Source: JAGHBT01 sp035311885
GTDB taxonomy: Bacteria > Krumholzibacteriota > Krumholzibacteriia > Krumholzibacteriales > WJIX01
Assembly: GCA_964554125.1 (NCBI GenBank)
Contig: CAZKNG010000002.1
Span: 16,720 to 80,719, forward strand
Length of the DNA stretch: 64,000 bases
Reading direction: 5' to 3'
Shown here: piece by piece, positions 52,337-61,533 of the stretch
How positions within the stretch are numbered: position 1 is the stretch's first letter
Layout: each line of letters opens with the position of its first letter
Notes under the pieces: generated by a model
Seen by the model: only the letters and a program-made list of their open reading frames with translations
Databases searched by the model: none
What the model was told of the DNA's origin: nothing
Translations under genes and position numbers: made by a program

Positions 52337-54234
52337 TTTTTATTTCCTTCCGGTCTGTACCTCCGGCTCTTTTTAAAATTTGATCTTATTATATCTGCTA
52401 CACCTTCCGGCGTTAAATTTATATAATCAAGCAATTGGGCTCTTGCTCCGTGAGGAATGAACTTGTCGGGTATGCCTATCTTTTTATGTGAATTGAATAA
52501 TCCATATTCTGAAATCACTTCAGACACGGCATCTCCAAAGCCTCCGGCAACGGCGTTCTCTTCTAAAGTAAAAATCGGTATTCCACCTTTACAGCATGTA
52601 ATAACCAGATCTCTATCAATTGGTTTTATAAATCTGGCGTTTGCTACCCCCGCGTCTATATCAATCTCCCTTAGTAAATCACTTGCTTTAACCGCCGTGT
52701 CAACCATAGTTCCAACCGCTAAGATCGATAAGTCCTTTCCCTTCCTTACTAAAACCCCTTTCCCGAATTCTAAACCTTTCTTAAGTTCAGACATTTCCAC
52801 ACCTTTAACCCTTCCTCTGGGAAAACGCAGAGCTGAAGGTCCGTTTTGGATATTATATAAATTATAAACCATCCTTCTCATCTCTTCCTCATCTGAAGAA
52901 GCCATAAGCACCATCTGTGGAATCATACGAAGGAAACCAAGATCAAAATTCCCATGGTGTGTCGGGCCATCCTTACCCACAATCCCAGCCCTGTCTAATA
53001 AAAATCTAACCGGTAATTTCTGGAGTGCGACATCATGTATTATTTGATCAAAACTTCTCTGCAGAAATGTTGAATATATATCAACGAAAGGCTTATACCC
53101 CTCTCTGGCCAGCCCCGCGGCAAACGTAACCGCGTGTTGTTCACATATACCCACATCAAAAAATCTGTCCGGGAATTCTTCCGCGAATTCTACAAGCCCT
53201 GTACCAGATTTCATAGCGGCAGTGATAACTACAACTTTTTCATCATCTTTTGCTATCTCCATAATAGTTTCTCCAAATATATTGCTGTACTTCTTCTTTG
53301 CCGATTTTGACTTGGATCCTCCGGTAGATTTATAAAACCCGCCTATACCGTGGAATTTTTCAGCATTTTCTTCCGCATAAGAATAGCCTTTACCTTTCTT
53401 TGTTACGGTATGAACAAAAACCGGCCCCTTTATTTTTTTTATATTTGAAAATGTATTTATCAATTGACTCAGATTATTTCCGTCAACCGGCCCGAAATAA
53501 TTAAATCCCAGATCTTCGAAAAACATATTTGGCACTATCAGATTCTTGATGCTCTCTTTTATCTTACTGGCAATCTTTTGAGCTTTTCCGCCGAGAGTTG
53601 GAATCTTCCCCATGAGTTCCCAAATATCCTTTTCAATGTGAAGATACAATTGTCCAGTTGTAATCCTGGTGAGATATTTCGCTAACGCTCCAACATTTTT
53701 AGATATAGACATTTCATTGTCATTGAGAACAACAATAAATTTATCTTTTCCCATGTGGCCTGACTGATTTACCCCCTCGAATGCCATACCCGCTGATATT
53801 GCCCCGTCACCTACAACACTTATCACGAAATTGTCATCCCCCCTTATATCTCTTGCCGCGGCAAAGCCCAGTGCCGCTGATATTGCAGTACCCGCGTGAC
53901 CGACTCCAAACGCGTCGTGCTCGCTCTCGAAGATATTCGGAAACCCGCTTATTCCCTTATATTCACGAAGGGTCTTAAATTCTTCCCTCCTTCCGGTTAC
54001 TATCTTGTGGGCGTATGTTTGATGTCCAACATCCCACAGAATCTTATCCTTCGGCGCGTCGAAGGTATAATGCAGAGCAATTATAATTTCCACACATCCC
54101 AGGCTTGAAGCCAGATGCCCTCCCCTCTCTGAAACGGTCTCTATTATATATTTCCTGATCTCCTCTATTAAATCCTCCAACTCGGGTACAGAAAGGCTTT
54201 TAATATCTGACGGTGTATTAATATTTTCAAGCAT
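52333..54234 (-). CDS. dxs: 1-deoxy-D-xylulose-5-phosphate synthase
   Basis: 633 residues, full length. Dxs condenses pyruvate with glyceraldehyde-3-phosphate, the first step of the MEP isoprenoid pathway. Thiamine-diphosphate motifs are GDGAISAGMAFEGVN and LNDNEMSISKN; the substrate and activation regions include WDVGHQTYAHKI, EQHAVTFAAGLA and DRAGIVGKDGPTHHG. A GGAGG ribosome site is present. ispA, encoded two genes upstream, uses the pathway products. Confidence 0.97.
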   Translation of the reverse strand: MLENINTPSDIKSLSVPELEDLIEEIRKYIIETVSERGGHLASSLGCVEIIIALHYTFDAPKDKILWDVGHQTYAHKIVTGRREEFKTLREYKGISGFPNIFESEHDAFGVGHAGTAISAALGFAAARDIRGDDNFVISVVGDGAISAGMAFEGVNQSGHMGKDKFIVVLNDNEMSISKNVGALAKYLTRITTGQLYLHIEKDIWELMGKIPTLGGKAQKIASKIKESIKNLIVPNMFFEDLGFNYFGPVDGNNLSQLINTFSNIKKIKGPVFVHTVTKKGKGYSYAEENAEKFHGIGGFYKSTGGSKSKSAKKKYSNIFGETIMEIAKDDEKVVVITAAMKSGTGLVEFAEEFPDRFFDVGICEQHAVTFAAGLAREGYKPFVDIYSTFLQRSFDQIIHDVALQKLPVRFLLDRAGIVGKDGPTHHGNFDLGFLRMIPQMVLMASSDEEEMRRMVYNLYNIQNGPSALRFPRGRVKGVEMSELKKGLEFGKGVLVRKGKDLSILAVGTMVDTAVKASDLLREIDIDAGVANARFIKPIDRDLVITCCKGGIPIFTLEENAVAGGFGDAVSEVISEYGLFNSHKKIGIPDKFIPHGARAQLLDYINLTPEGVADIIRSNFKKSRRYRPEGNKK

Positions 54235-54253
54235 AAATATAAGGCCTCCATTA

Positions 54254-54694
54254 TCAGTAAATTAAAAGATATGTAATAAGCACTCCTAACAAAGCACCGA
54301 TAGCTATATCAAATATTCTAATTTGCAATACCTTCTTGATTTTTCCTTCCCTGATGTTCTTGAATTCATTCACATTTGCTATGATTATATTTATAATGTT
54401 AGTCTGCTTTTCTTTTTCCCTTTTCAGTCTGATTGTATCATGCATGATTATAATACTATAGACAGTTACTACAGAAAACAGTAAAGTGGAGAACCCATAC
54501 TTTATTCCTATACTCATAGACAATGAGCTGAAAACAGCAGAATGAAGATTGGGCATTCCATTCGCATCAAGGATCCTGCCGTAGTCTATTCTCATATTAA
54601 CAAGTGAATAGATAAGCACTTTGAGATTTTGAACAATAAACCCGACAAGTATTGGGATCAAAAAGATGTACCTGTAAAGATGAACTTTAATCAT
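54254..54694 (-). CDS. divergent PAP2 (DUF212) family membrane protein
   Basis: About 146 residues from ATG 54694 (a GTG at 54706 overlapping ispA is also possible). There are three or four membrane helices. The family core GMPSSHSA appears as GMPNLHSA, and the later stretch FSVVTVYSIIIMHDTIRLKRE matches the DUF212 pattern ending in Asp. Family members are thought to be phosphatase-like membrane proteins, but their activity is unclear, and loss of the two serines makes catalysis more doubtful here. Position between ispA and dxs suggests isoprenoid phosphate handling as a guess. Confidence 0.72.
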   Translation of the reverse strand: MIKVHLYRYIFLIPILVGFIVQNLKVLIYSLVNMRIDYGRILDANGMPNLHSAVFSSLSMSIGIKYGFSTLLFSVVTVYSIIIMHDTIRLKREKEKQTNIINIIIANVNEFKNIREGKIKKVLQIRIFDIAIGALLGVLITYLLIY

Positions 54695-54695
54695 A

Positions 54696-55586
54696 TTAAT
54701 AAACACGCTGAAGAATCTTCTCGAAAATAAATTTGAGATTATCGATATCTTTGTAAACCATTAGTTCGTCAAGTGCTTCTTCTGTAAGTCTTCGCGCATG
54801 TTTCTTTGACTCACTTATTCCATGAACTGCCGGATAGGTCATCTTTCCTCTTTCAGCGTCTTTCCTTAACGCTTTTCCCGCAATCTGAGTACTTCCTTCA
54901 ATGTCGATCAAATCATCGACAATTTGAAAAGCAAAACCTATCTTTCTGCCAATTTTATGCATTCTTTTACTATTTTCTCCCTTTCCGCCGGATATAACTG
55001 CCCCTACAGAAAGCGAAGCGGCAATAAGTTCAGCCGTTTTATTCAAATGAATAAACTCGACTTTTTCTTCAGAAGCGGGCAGTCCTTCACTCTCAATGTC
55101 GGCAACCTGACCTCCAACAAGATGATATGAACCGGCTGATTTGGAAAGTATCCTTGCCGCGTTTAAAATATATTCAGCGGGCGGTTTTTCACACCCAAGC
55201 ATTGTCTCGAAAGCAAGGGCTTGCAGAGCGTCACCCGCGAGAATCGCTATAGCCGGTCCGTATCTAATATGACAGGAAGGTTGTCCCCTTCTTACATCAT
55301 CATCGTCGAGACTGGGCAGATCGTCATGTATTAAAGTGTACGCGTGAAGCAGTTCAATTGAGCAGGAGGCCGCTAAAGCAGAAGCGGGATATTTATTTCC
55401 ATTAATTTTATGGGACCATAAGCATAACAACCCTCTTATTCTCTTGCCTCCTCCCAGAGTAGAATAACGCATTGCTCGATGAAGAGATGACGGCGGGTGA
55501 CTTTCACGCGGCAAAATCTCATTTAATTTCGAGTTGATTCTTTTTAGATCGAGTTTCAAGATAGTCTCAGGATCTGTTCTACTCAT
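54696..55586 (-). CDS. ispA: polyprenyl (farnesyl/geranylgeranyl) diphosphate synthase
   Basis: 296 residues from ATG 55586, which overlaps the xseB stop and gives the standard family length; more distant starts lie inside xseB. The first Asp-rich motif is HDDLPSLDDDDVRRGQPS and the second is FQIVDDLIDIEGS; GGGKRIRGLL and the YTLIHDD helix are also conserved. It chain-elongates isopentenyl diphosphate to C15 or C20 products. The xseA-xseB-ispA-dxs order is widespread. Confidence 0.94.
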   Translation of the reverse strand: MSRTDPETILKLDLKRINSKLNEILPRESHPPSSLHRAMRYSTLGGGKRIRGLLCLWSHKINGNKYPASALAASCSIELLHAYTLIHDDLPSLDDDDVRRGQPSCHIRYGPAIAILAGDALQALAFETMLGCEKPPAEYILNAARILSKSAGSYHLVGGQVADIESEGLPASEEKVEFIHLNKTAELIAASLSVGAVISGGKGENSKRMHKIGRKIGFAFQIVDDLIDIEGSTQIAGKALRKDAERGKMTYPAVHGISESKKHARRLTEEALDELMVYKDIDNLKFIFEKILQRVY

Positions 55587-55806
55587 CTTTAACTTCACTT
55601 TTTGAATCATCAAGAGAACTTTTTGAAAGTTTTTTAATTCGTTTATCAGCTTCATCCAGAATATTCCTACATTTTTTACCTATCTTAACCCCTTCTTCAT
55701 AAAGATTTATGCTTTCTTCAAGAGGGATATCCTCATCTTCAAGCTTTCGCACAATATCTTCCAATCTCTGCATTGAATCTTCAAAATTCAATTCTTTCCT
55801 GTCCAT
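55579..55806 (-). CDS. xseB: exodeoxyribonuclease VII small subunit
   Basis: 75 residues, two helices. The conserved motif runs LEDIVRKLEDEDIPLEESIN followed by LYEEGVKIGKKC. XseB binds the XseA large subunit to form the single-strand exonuclease. The gene overlaps xseA by 19 bases upstream and ispA by 8 bases downstream, so all three are translationally coupled. An AAGGA ribosome site lies within the end of xseA. Confidence 0.94.
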   Translation of the reverse strand: MDRKELNFEDSMQRLEDIVRKLEDEDIPLEESINLYEEGVKIGKKCRNILDEADKRIKKLSKSSLDDSKSEVKDE

Positions 55807-57245
55807 TTTCCTTCTCCTTTTTTACTTTTTACTAAACACTCAATATTCCCCCTATAGAAATTAACATTGAGGCTGTCCCCTTCATCAACAGCCTTAACAT
55901 CCTTTACTATTTCATTGCCATCTTTCTTAGTGCAGATTGCGTATCCCTTCTTGAGCAGATTCTCCGGATTAAGGTTTTTGAGTGTTCTTAATATTCCCTT
56001 GAATTCATTATCTGAATAGTTCAGGTTACTTTCTACTTGAAATCTTATTAAATAGATCAGCCTTTTCATAGTTTCATTAGAACTCTTTATTAAAAATTTA
56101 GGATTGTTCGTGAAAAGTGATTCTGACAGGCGGTTAAAATTCGTTCTGTGAAAGCTGCTTTTCTGATTTACCGATCTTTCAGCTGCCCGAGTAAATTTCT
56201 TCATATCATCTAATTTCATCTTCACATTCCACTTCCACCACTGCTCTAATCTTTCAGTTTTATCATCGACGCTTAATCCAAGCCGTTCTATCCTGTATTT
56301 TACGGCCGGAAATACACTGCTCTCCAATAGATAATCTACGAGGTGTATCCTGCGTCTGGATTCCTGCAGGCATAAATTTCTCAGCTTACGAATCTGAATA
56401 TTGATTTTATCTAAAACATCCTTTAATGAAGGCACAGAAAGTTCAGCTGCCGCCGTAGGAGTGGCTGCACGCAAATCAGCGACGTAATCAGCGACAGTCG
56501 TATCAGTTTGATGTCCTATGCCTGTAATAACAGGATATTTTGACTTTGCTATAACCCTGGCTATCTCTTCAGTATTGAATGTCCATAAATCTTCTATGCT
56601 TCCGCCTCCTCGAGCCAATATAACCAAATCTATATTATCTAAATTATTCAGTTTATCGAAAGCCTCAGATATCGATCCCACTGCGTCCTTTCCTCCAACA
56701 TCAGCATGAATATGGATAATTTCAGCAATGGGCCATCTCCTATCAAGTGTGTTTGTAATATCTTTTATTACGGAACCTGTAGCGGAAGTTATAACAGCTA
56801 TCCGTTCCGGATAAGGGGGAATAACCCTTTTCCTATCAAGGTCCAATACCCCTTCCCTTTCGAGCTTTCTTATAAGCTGCCTCATTCTTAACTCAAGTTC
56901 CCCGCTGCCGGCCGGTTCCATATAATACGCGATTAGCTCAGTTATTCCCCGCGGCGGAAAATGAGTTATTCGTCCCCGTACATATACCATCATTCCGTTA
57001 TCAGGTCCGAATGAAATATTGTTAACATAGTTTCTGAATAAAACGGCAGGTATCAGACTCTTTTCATCCCGTAGGGTAAAATAGAAATGCCCCGAGGAAT
57101 GTGCTTTGAAATTGGCTATTTCACCTATGATATTCACTGAAGGGAATTCACTTTCCAGATTCTGCCTCAGAGCTTCGTTAATTTCAGAAACAGTATAAAT
57201 ATCATCTTCAGCGGCTATAATGCTTCCCTCCCGATCTAACTTCAT
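55788..57245 (-). CDS. xseA: exodeoxyribonuclease VII large subunit
   Basis: 485 residues. The N-terminal OB fold (YTVSEINEALRQNLE, then GEIANFKAHSSGHFYFTLRD) binds DNA. The catalytic domain follows, with VITSATGSVIKDI, LARGGGSIEDLW and the GHQTDTTVADYVADLRAATP region cited in part. A long coiled coil (about 270-420) binds XseB copies. The 133 bases before it contain a nine-base-pair hairpin (57263-57299). The gene is part of the pheT-to-recN run. Confidence 0.96.
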   Translation of the reverse strand: MKLDREGSIIAAEDDIYTVSEINEALRQNLESEFPSVNIIGEIANFKAHSSGHFYFTLRDEKSLIPAVLFRNYVNNISFGPDNGMMVYVRGRITHFPPRGITELIAYYMEPAGSGELELRMRQLIRKLEREGVLDLDRKRVIPPYPERIAVITSATGSVIKDITNTLDRRWPIAEIIHIHADVGGKDAVGSISEAFDKLNNLDNIDLVILARGGGSIEDLWTFNTEEIARVIAKSKYPVITGIGHQTDTTVADYVADLRAATPTAAAELSVPSLKDVLDKINIQIRKLRNLCLQESRRRIHLVDYLLESSVFPAVKYRIERLGLSVDDKTERLEQWWKWNVKMKLDDMKKFTRAAERSVNQKSSFHRTNFNRLSESLFTNNPKFLIKSSNETMKRLIYLIRFQVESNLNYSDNEFKGILRTLKNLNPENLLKKGYAICTKKDGNEIVKDVKAVDEGDSLNVNFYRGNIECLVKSKKGEGKWTGKN

Positions 57246-57378
57246 CCGCCAGCAATTAAATTTAGAGTTTAGTTCATAATCTTCATTAATTAAACTCTAT
57301 AGTATTATACTCATTTTTCTGTTTTATAAATCCTGAACTATGAATAGAATCATAAAACATACGATATGATTTTGTCAC

Positions 57379-58281
57379 TCATATCCTCGGGCTGTTATAA
57401 TTCAATCTTGCCGCCTTAAAAGTATTTCTCATAAGCATAGCTACTGTCATGGGGCCTACACCTCCGGGCACAGGAGTTATCAGTGAAGCCATTGGCCTTA
57501 CTGAGTCGAAATCAATATCACCCGTTAATCTATACCCCTTCTTTTTAGAGTCGTCCTCAATCCTGTTGATTCCTACATCAATAGCTGTAACGCCCCGTTT
57601 TACCATATCACCGGTTATCATCTCCGCTCTTCCGACGGCGCACACGATAATATCAGCTGTTAATAATATCTCTTTAATATTAGATGTTCTCGAATGAGAA
57701 ATTGTAACTGTGGCGTTACCATTCTTTGATTTATTCGCGAGCAGCATAGCAATCGGTTTTCCAACTATTAAACTTCTACCTATTATGACGGCGTGTTTCC
57801 CTTCTGTATCAACATTATACCTTTTGATTAGTTCAATTATTCCTAAAGGAGTACAGGGAACGAAAAGAGGATCTCCCTCCATTATCTTCCCCAGATTATA
57901 GGGATGGAATCCGTCAACATCCTTCCTAGGGGAAATGCTTTCGATTACCTTTTTCGAATCTATATGATCCGGTAGTGGTAATTGAATAAGTATACCGTCT
58001 ATTGAATCGTCTTCGTTAATCTTAACCAGACTGCCTATAAGTTCCTCTTCTTTAATATCATTTGGAAAACTTACGACATCTGTTTCAATTCCGCATTTTT
58101 TTGAAGCTCTGACCTTACTCCTGACATAAACTGCGGAAGCGGGGTCATCACCTACAATGAATACATTGAGGCGCGGAGCTCGAAAGCTCTTTGAAAATGA
58201 TTCAATTTCACCGGCAAGCTCATCTATTATTATATTAGCCACATTCCTGCCGTCTATAATATTTCCCCTTCCAGGATCCAT
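57379..58281 (-). CDS. folD: methylenetetrahydrofolate dehydrogenase/cyclohydrolase
   Basis: 300 residues from ATG 58281, which shares one base with the ymdB stop (TAATG) and has AGGAG upstream; a GTG nine bases earlier is less well placed. FolD interconverts 5,10-methylene-, methenyl- and 10-formyl-tetrahydrofolate. The catalytic Lys lies in YVRSKVRASKK, with QLPLPDHI, GRSLIVGKPIAMLL and TPVPGGVGPMTVAML as further signatures. Bifunctional form by these motifs. Confidence 0.96.
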   Translation of the reverse strand: MDPGRGNIIDGRNVANIIIDELAGEIESFSKSFRAPRLNVFIVGDDPASAVYVRSKVRASKKCGIETDVVSFPNDIKEEELIGSLVKINEDDSIDGILIQLPLPDHIDSKKVIESISPRKDVDGFHPYNLGKIMEGDPLFVPCTPLGIIELIKRYNVDTEGKHAVIIGRSLIVGKPIAMLLANKSKNGNATVTISHSRTSNIKEILLTADIIVCAVGRAEMITGDMVKRGVTAIDVGINRIEDDSKKKGYRLTGDIDFDSVRPMASLITPVPGGVGPMTVAMLMRNTFKAARLNYNSPRI

Positions 58282-59075
58282 TACTGACACTCCTTCTCAT
58301 CGATCTTCTTTAAAATCCTTTCCACTTTTCTTGCTTTCCCCGTTCTGTTATCAATATCAACAAAAAGACCTTCAATAACCGGGATTTCCCCTCCAATTTT
58401 GAATTTCTGCTTTATTCCCTTCAGAAATCTATTTATTGTTTCCTTTTTTTTCATTCCAATTACAGAATCAAAAGGCCCCGACATACCCAGATCTGTTTGA
58501 TAGGCTGTTCCATTACGCAGAATTCTTTCATCAGCAGTTGGAACATGTGTATGCGTCCCCACAACAACACTGACTCTCCCGTCGAGATAAAATGCCATTG
58601 CAAGTTTTTCACTGGTAGCTTCAGCGTGAATATCAACCAATATGATCTTTATATTATCTTCAAGTTCTCTCAGGATCTTATCAACAGTCCTGAAGGGACA
58701 ATCTATCGCCGGCATGAACACCCGTCCCTGAAGATTAATGACAGCAACTGAGGTTCCGTTAATTTCTGTTATTAAATGTCCCTTTCCGGGCACATCCTCC
58801 GGATAATTCGCCGGACGCAGGATATCATTATCCAGCCCCAAAAGTTCAACGCCTTCAGATTTATCCCAGATATGATTGCCTGAAGTCATTATATCCACAC
58901 CGCAGTTTGAAATAACATTTTTAACTTTCTTTGTTATGCCAAACATGCCCGCGGCATTCTCCACATTTGCGACGCAGAGGTCTATCTGATAGTATTCTTT
59001 GAGTTGTGGAAGCCCTATCTTAAGGGCGTTCCTGCCTATCTTTGAAAGAACGTCTCCAAGTAACAATACCCTCAT
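58281..59075 (-). CDS. ymdB: YmdB-family metallophosphoesterase
   Basis: 264 residues. The dinuclear metal site is spread over LLLGDVLSKIGR, VANVENAAG, TSGNHIWDK, DIHAEATSEK and VGTHTHVPTADERIL. In Bacillus subtilis YmdB hydrolyses 2',3'-cyclic nucleotides and affects biofilm and motility decisions; it is encoded next to rny there too. Here it lies 134 bases after rny, with a terminator-like hairpin between. Catalytic residues are intact. The regulatory role in this organism is unknown. Confidence 0.94.
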   Translation of the reverse strand: MRVLLLGDVLSKIGRNALKIGLPQLKEYYQIDLCVANVENAAGMFGITKKVKNVISNCGVDIMTSGNHIWDKSEGVELLGLDNDILRPANYPEDVPGKGHLITEINGTSVAVINLQGRVFMPAIDCPFRTVDKILRELEDNIKIILVDIHAEATSEKLAMAFYLDGRVSVVVGTHTHVPTADERILRNGTAYQTDLGMSGPFDSVIGMKKKETINRFLKGIKQKFKIGGEIPVIEGLFVDIDNRTGKARKVERILKKIDEKECQ

Positions 59076-59097
59076 AAATCATCCGTTACTAATATTC

Positions 59098-59125
59098 AAA
59101 AAGGATTGGGATCACGTTGATCCCA
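59098..59125 (-). terminator. terminator-like hairpin between rny and ymdB
   Basis: On the minus strand TGGGATC-AACGT-GATCCCA is followed by AATCC and five T. A second stem (GGCACC/GGTGCC, 59164-59192) with a later T run lies upstream. Together they may limit read-through from rny into ymdB. Confidence 0.55.
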
Positions 59126-59209
59126 TAAATCCGTAACATTAACGAAACAAAAAAACAATTACAGGCACCTGTTCTGCCTGGTTGATGGTGCCGGCTATAA
59201 ATTCTTCTG

Positions 59210-60778
59210 TTATTTCGCGTAATCAATTGCCCGTGTCTCTCTAATAACAACTACACGTATCTGGCCGGGATATTCCATGTCGTCCTCGATTTTTCTACTT
59301 ATATCTTCAGAAAGCTGGACAGCATAATCATCCGTTATCTGTTTGGAATTAACCAGAATCCTTATTTCCCTCCCAGCCTGTATCGCATAAGCCTTCTCAA
59401 CGCCATCGAACGTGTCAGCAATCTTCTCGAGTTTTTCCAGCCGTCTGATGTAATTCTCTATTGTTTCTCTTCTCGCTCCCGGTCTAGCTCCGGATATAGC
59501 GTCCGCGGCGGCAACAATATGTGCTATAAGCGATCCCTTTTCCACATCTTCATGATGTGCGGCAACAGCATTAACAATTGTCTCCTTTTCACCGAATCTG
59601 CGCACAAGATCAGCTCCGATTTCCGCGTGCGTACCTTCGATTTCATGATCCGCGGCCTTACCAATATCATGAAGTAATCCAGCTCTTTTAGCCACTACAA
59701 TATCAAGTCCGAGTTCAGCTGCCAACAAACTGGACACATAGGCAACTTCTTTTGAGTGCTGAAGAACATTCTGCCCGTATGAAGTTCTATACTTTAATTT
59801 TCCGAGCAAGAGCACCAGTTCAGGATGAAGCCCATGAATATTCATATCAAGATATGTTCTTTCACCAACTTCCCTCATCTCCTCAATCAGTTCTTTCCTT
59901 GTTTTTTCTATTACATCCTCTATCCTGCCCGGATGAATTCTTCCATCCTTTATTAGCTTCTCCAGAGATAATCTTGCAACCTCTCTTCTTATAGGATCAA
60001 AACCCGATAAAATTACCGCCTCTGGAGTATCATCAATTATTACGTCAATACCGGTAGCATTTTCAAAAGATCTAATATTCCTGCCTTCCCTTCCAATGAT
60101 TCTTCCTTTCATTTCGTCATTAGGAAGGTCCACTACCGACACTGTTGATTCGACCACATGATCCGCGGCATAGCGTTCAATTGCTAAAGTAATAATCTCG
60201 CGGCTCGCCTTTGTGGAGTTTCGTTTCGCTTCATCCTTTATTTCTCTGATTTTCTTAGCCGCTTTATGTTTTGCTTCTTCTTCAAGGTTTGAAATCAAAA
60301 GATCCCTTGCCTGATCAGCGCTCATACCGGCCACTTTCTCCAATTGCTCGTTTTGCTTTTCAAGAATTATCGAGAGCTGATTATTCTTGTCGGTTATAGC
60401 GTCGAGTTTCAATTCCAGGTTCTTTTTCCTCTCTTTAATTTCATTCTCGCGTTTCTCGAGGTAATCCACTTTACGATCAATGTTATGTTCTCTTTCTCTT
60501 AATTCCTTATCAAGTTTCTTCAGCTCCTCGCGAGTTTCCTGGCTTTCATTCTCAAAGTTTAATTTGGCTTTATACCATTCATCTTTAGCTTCCAGCATCA
60601 GCGCTTTCTTACGTGTCTCTGCTTCCCTCTGAGCGTCAGCTATAAGATTTTCAGCAAATTCTTTAGTATGCTTCAAATGGCTTTTTGATATTTTCCTGCT
60701 TAAATACCAGCCGACAAGAAAACCAATAAACAAAACGAGGATACCAGCCGCCACGTTAAACAACATAGTTCCAGCCAT
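59210..60778 (-). CDS. rny: ribonuclease Y
   Basis: 522 residues. An N-terminal membrane helix (about 6-25) is followed by a long charged coiled coil (30-200), a KH domain (MKGRIIGREGRNIRSFE) and an HD domain with the metal-binding Asp in GLLHDIGKAADHEIEGTHAE. RNase Y starts mRNA decay as a membrane-bound endonuclease. A GGGATGAG ribosome site is present. Upstream is a 378-base gap after zapA that holds a structured-RNA candidate. Confidence 0.97.
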   Translation of the reverse strand: MAGTMLFNVAAGILVLFIGFLVGWYLSRKISKSHLKHTKEFAENLIADAQREAETRKKALMLEAKDEWYKAKLNFENESQETREELKKLDKELREREHNIDRKVDYLEKRENEIKERKKNLELKLDAITDKNNQLSIILEKQNEQLEKVAGMSADQARDLLISNLEEEAKHKAAKKIREIKDEAKRNSTKASREIITLAIERYAADHVVESTVSVVDLPNDEMKGRIIGREGRNIRSFENATGIDVIIDDTPEAVILSGFDPIRREVARLSLEKLIKDGRIHPGRIEDVIEKTRKELIEEMREVGERTYLDMNIHGLHPELVLLLGKLKYRTSYGQNVLQHSKEVAYVSSLLAAELGLDIVVAKRAGLLHDIGKAADHEIEGTHAEIGADLVRRFGEKETIVNAVAAHHEDVEKGSLIAHIVAAADAISGARPGARRETIENYIRRLEKLEKIADTFDGVEKAYAIQAGREIRILVNSKQITDDYAVQLSEDISRKIEDDMEYPGQIRVVVIRETRAIDYAK

Positions 60779-60886
60779 ATTTACTCATCCCTTAGTATAT
60801 AACTGTCGGGACTGTTCACCTCCACTTATTGTAAAATTCTCAGTTACGGATTCATATTATATGTTAGAAGTTAATCTTTATTATTG

Positions 60887-61051
60887 AGGCAACTCTTGGA
60901 TAAGCAAATTCCCCACGTGTTGCCGTGAGCGAAATATCTTTTTAGGCCTAAAAATCCAAGGTGGATATCCTCATAATCAGCTCTGCCTTCCATGCCTATG
61001 GCCTGGCATTACTGATTAGATGTTTGGATTCCCAGATAAAAAGTGTTGGCT
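60887..61051 (-). ncRNA. structured RNA candidate in the zapA-rny gap (6S RNA-like position)
   Basis: The 378-base gap (60779-61156) has no gene but is rich in pairing. AGCCAAC (61051-61045) can close on GTTGCCT (60893-60887) with one mismatch. TAATCAG/CTGATTA (61018-61012 with 60980-60974) and ATGCC/GGCAT form an inner hairpin. CTTGGAT (60960-60954) can pair with ATCCAAG (60901-60895), or, in the exclusive alternative TTGGATT (60959-60953), with AATCCAA (61030-61024). 6S RNA often lies beside zapA, and the size fits, but the full 6S fold is not evident. Ends are estimates. Confidence 0.45.
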
Positions 61052-61156
61052 AAAAAAAACATTTGCTATCACAAGCACAGTAGGGAATTTATCTTTGTTT
61101 TATTACAGTTCCAGTTTAACCCCACACACAAACCAACATCTCGCATGGGATGGAAT

Positions 61157-61453
61157 TCATTTTGCCGTACCTAGTTTTGAATCCAGGAGTTCACTTAAAC
61201 CAGCAGCTTGTTTCTCAAATTCCTTTCGGCTTTTTGCATTATTTTCACGTTCCTGAAAAAGCTCGTCTGCGATATTAAGCGCAGCCAGAATAGCAATTCT
61301 TGACTGTGACATGATTCCGCTGGAATGAGCAATTTCTCTCATTTTCCTGTCAATATAACCAGCAATCATGTGGATGTATTCTGGATCACCCACTCCTTTT
61401 ATTTTATAATCCTGACCAAAAATTTCCACCACTTCAGTGCTCTTTTCGATCAT
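61157..61453 (-). CDS. zapA: cell division protein ZapA
   Basis: 98 residues. ZapA stabilises FtsZ protofilaments. The N-terminal globular part (VEIFGQDYKIKGVGDPEYIH) and the helix beginning MIAGYIDRKMREIA match the family; a coiled coil completes it, including ALNIADELFQ. GAGAGG lies upstream as ribosome site. A good sigma-70-like promoter (61498-61525) precedes it. The coiled-coil gene just upstream may be its ZapB-like partner. Confidence 0.93.
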   Translation of the reverse strand: MIEKSTEVVEIFGQDYKIKGVGDPEYIHMIAGYIDRKMREIAHSSGIMSQSRIAILAALNIADELFQERENNAKSRKEFEKQAAGLSELLDSKLGTAK

Positions 61454-61497
61454 TAGGAAACCTCTCTTAAGATTACGACATTCATCTTCACATCCCT

Positions 61498-61525
61498 ATA
61501 TACCCGGAATCCAATTTTTGTCAAG
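61498..61525 (-). promoter_or_regulatory. sigma-70 promoter candidate for zapA
   Basis: On the minus strand a perfect TTGACA (61525-61520), 16-base spacer and TATATA (61503-61498) lie in the 80-base gap before zapA. An ACCCGG/CCGGGT stem (61503-61532) overlaps it. Confidence 0.5.
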
Positions 61526-61533
61526 CCGGGTCA

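Noticed and set aside
53464..53978. Plus-strand frames within dxs
   Set aside because: They lie antisense to conserved thiamine-diphosphate enzyme sequence and have no ribosome sites.
60887..61051. SRP RNA or tmRNA in the zapA-rny gap
   Set aside because: The SRP GGAAGGAAGC-type core and the tmRNA tRNA-like 3' end are both missing; only a GGAAGGCAG resemblance was seen.
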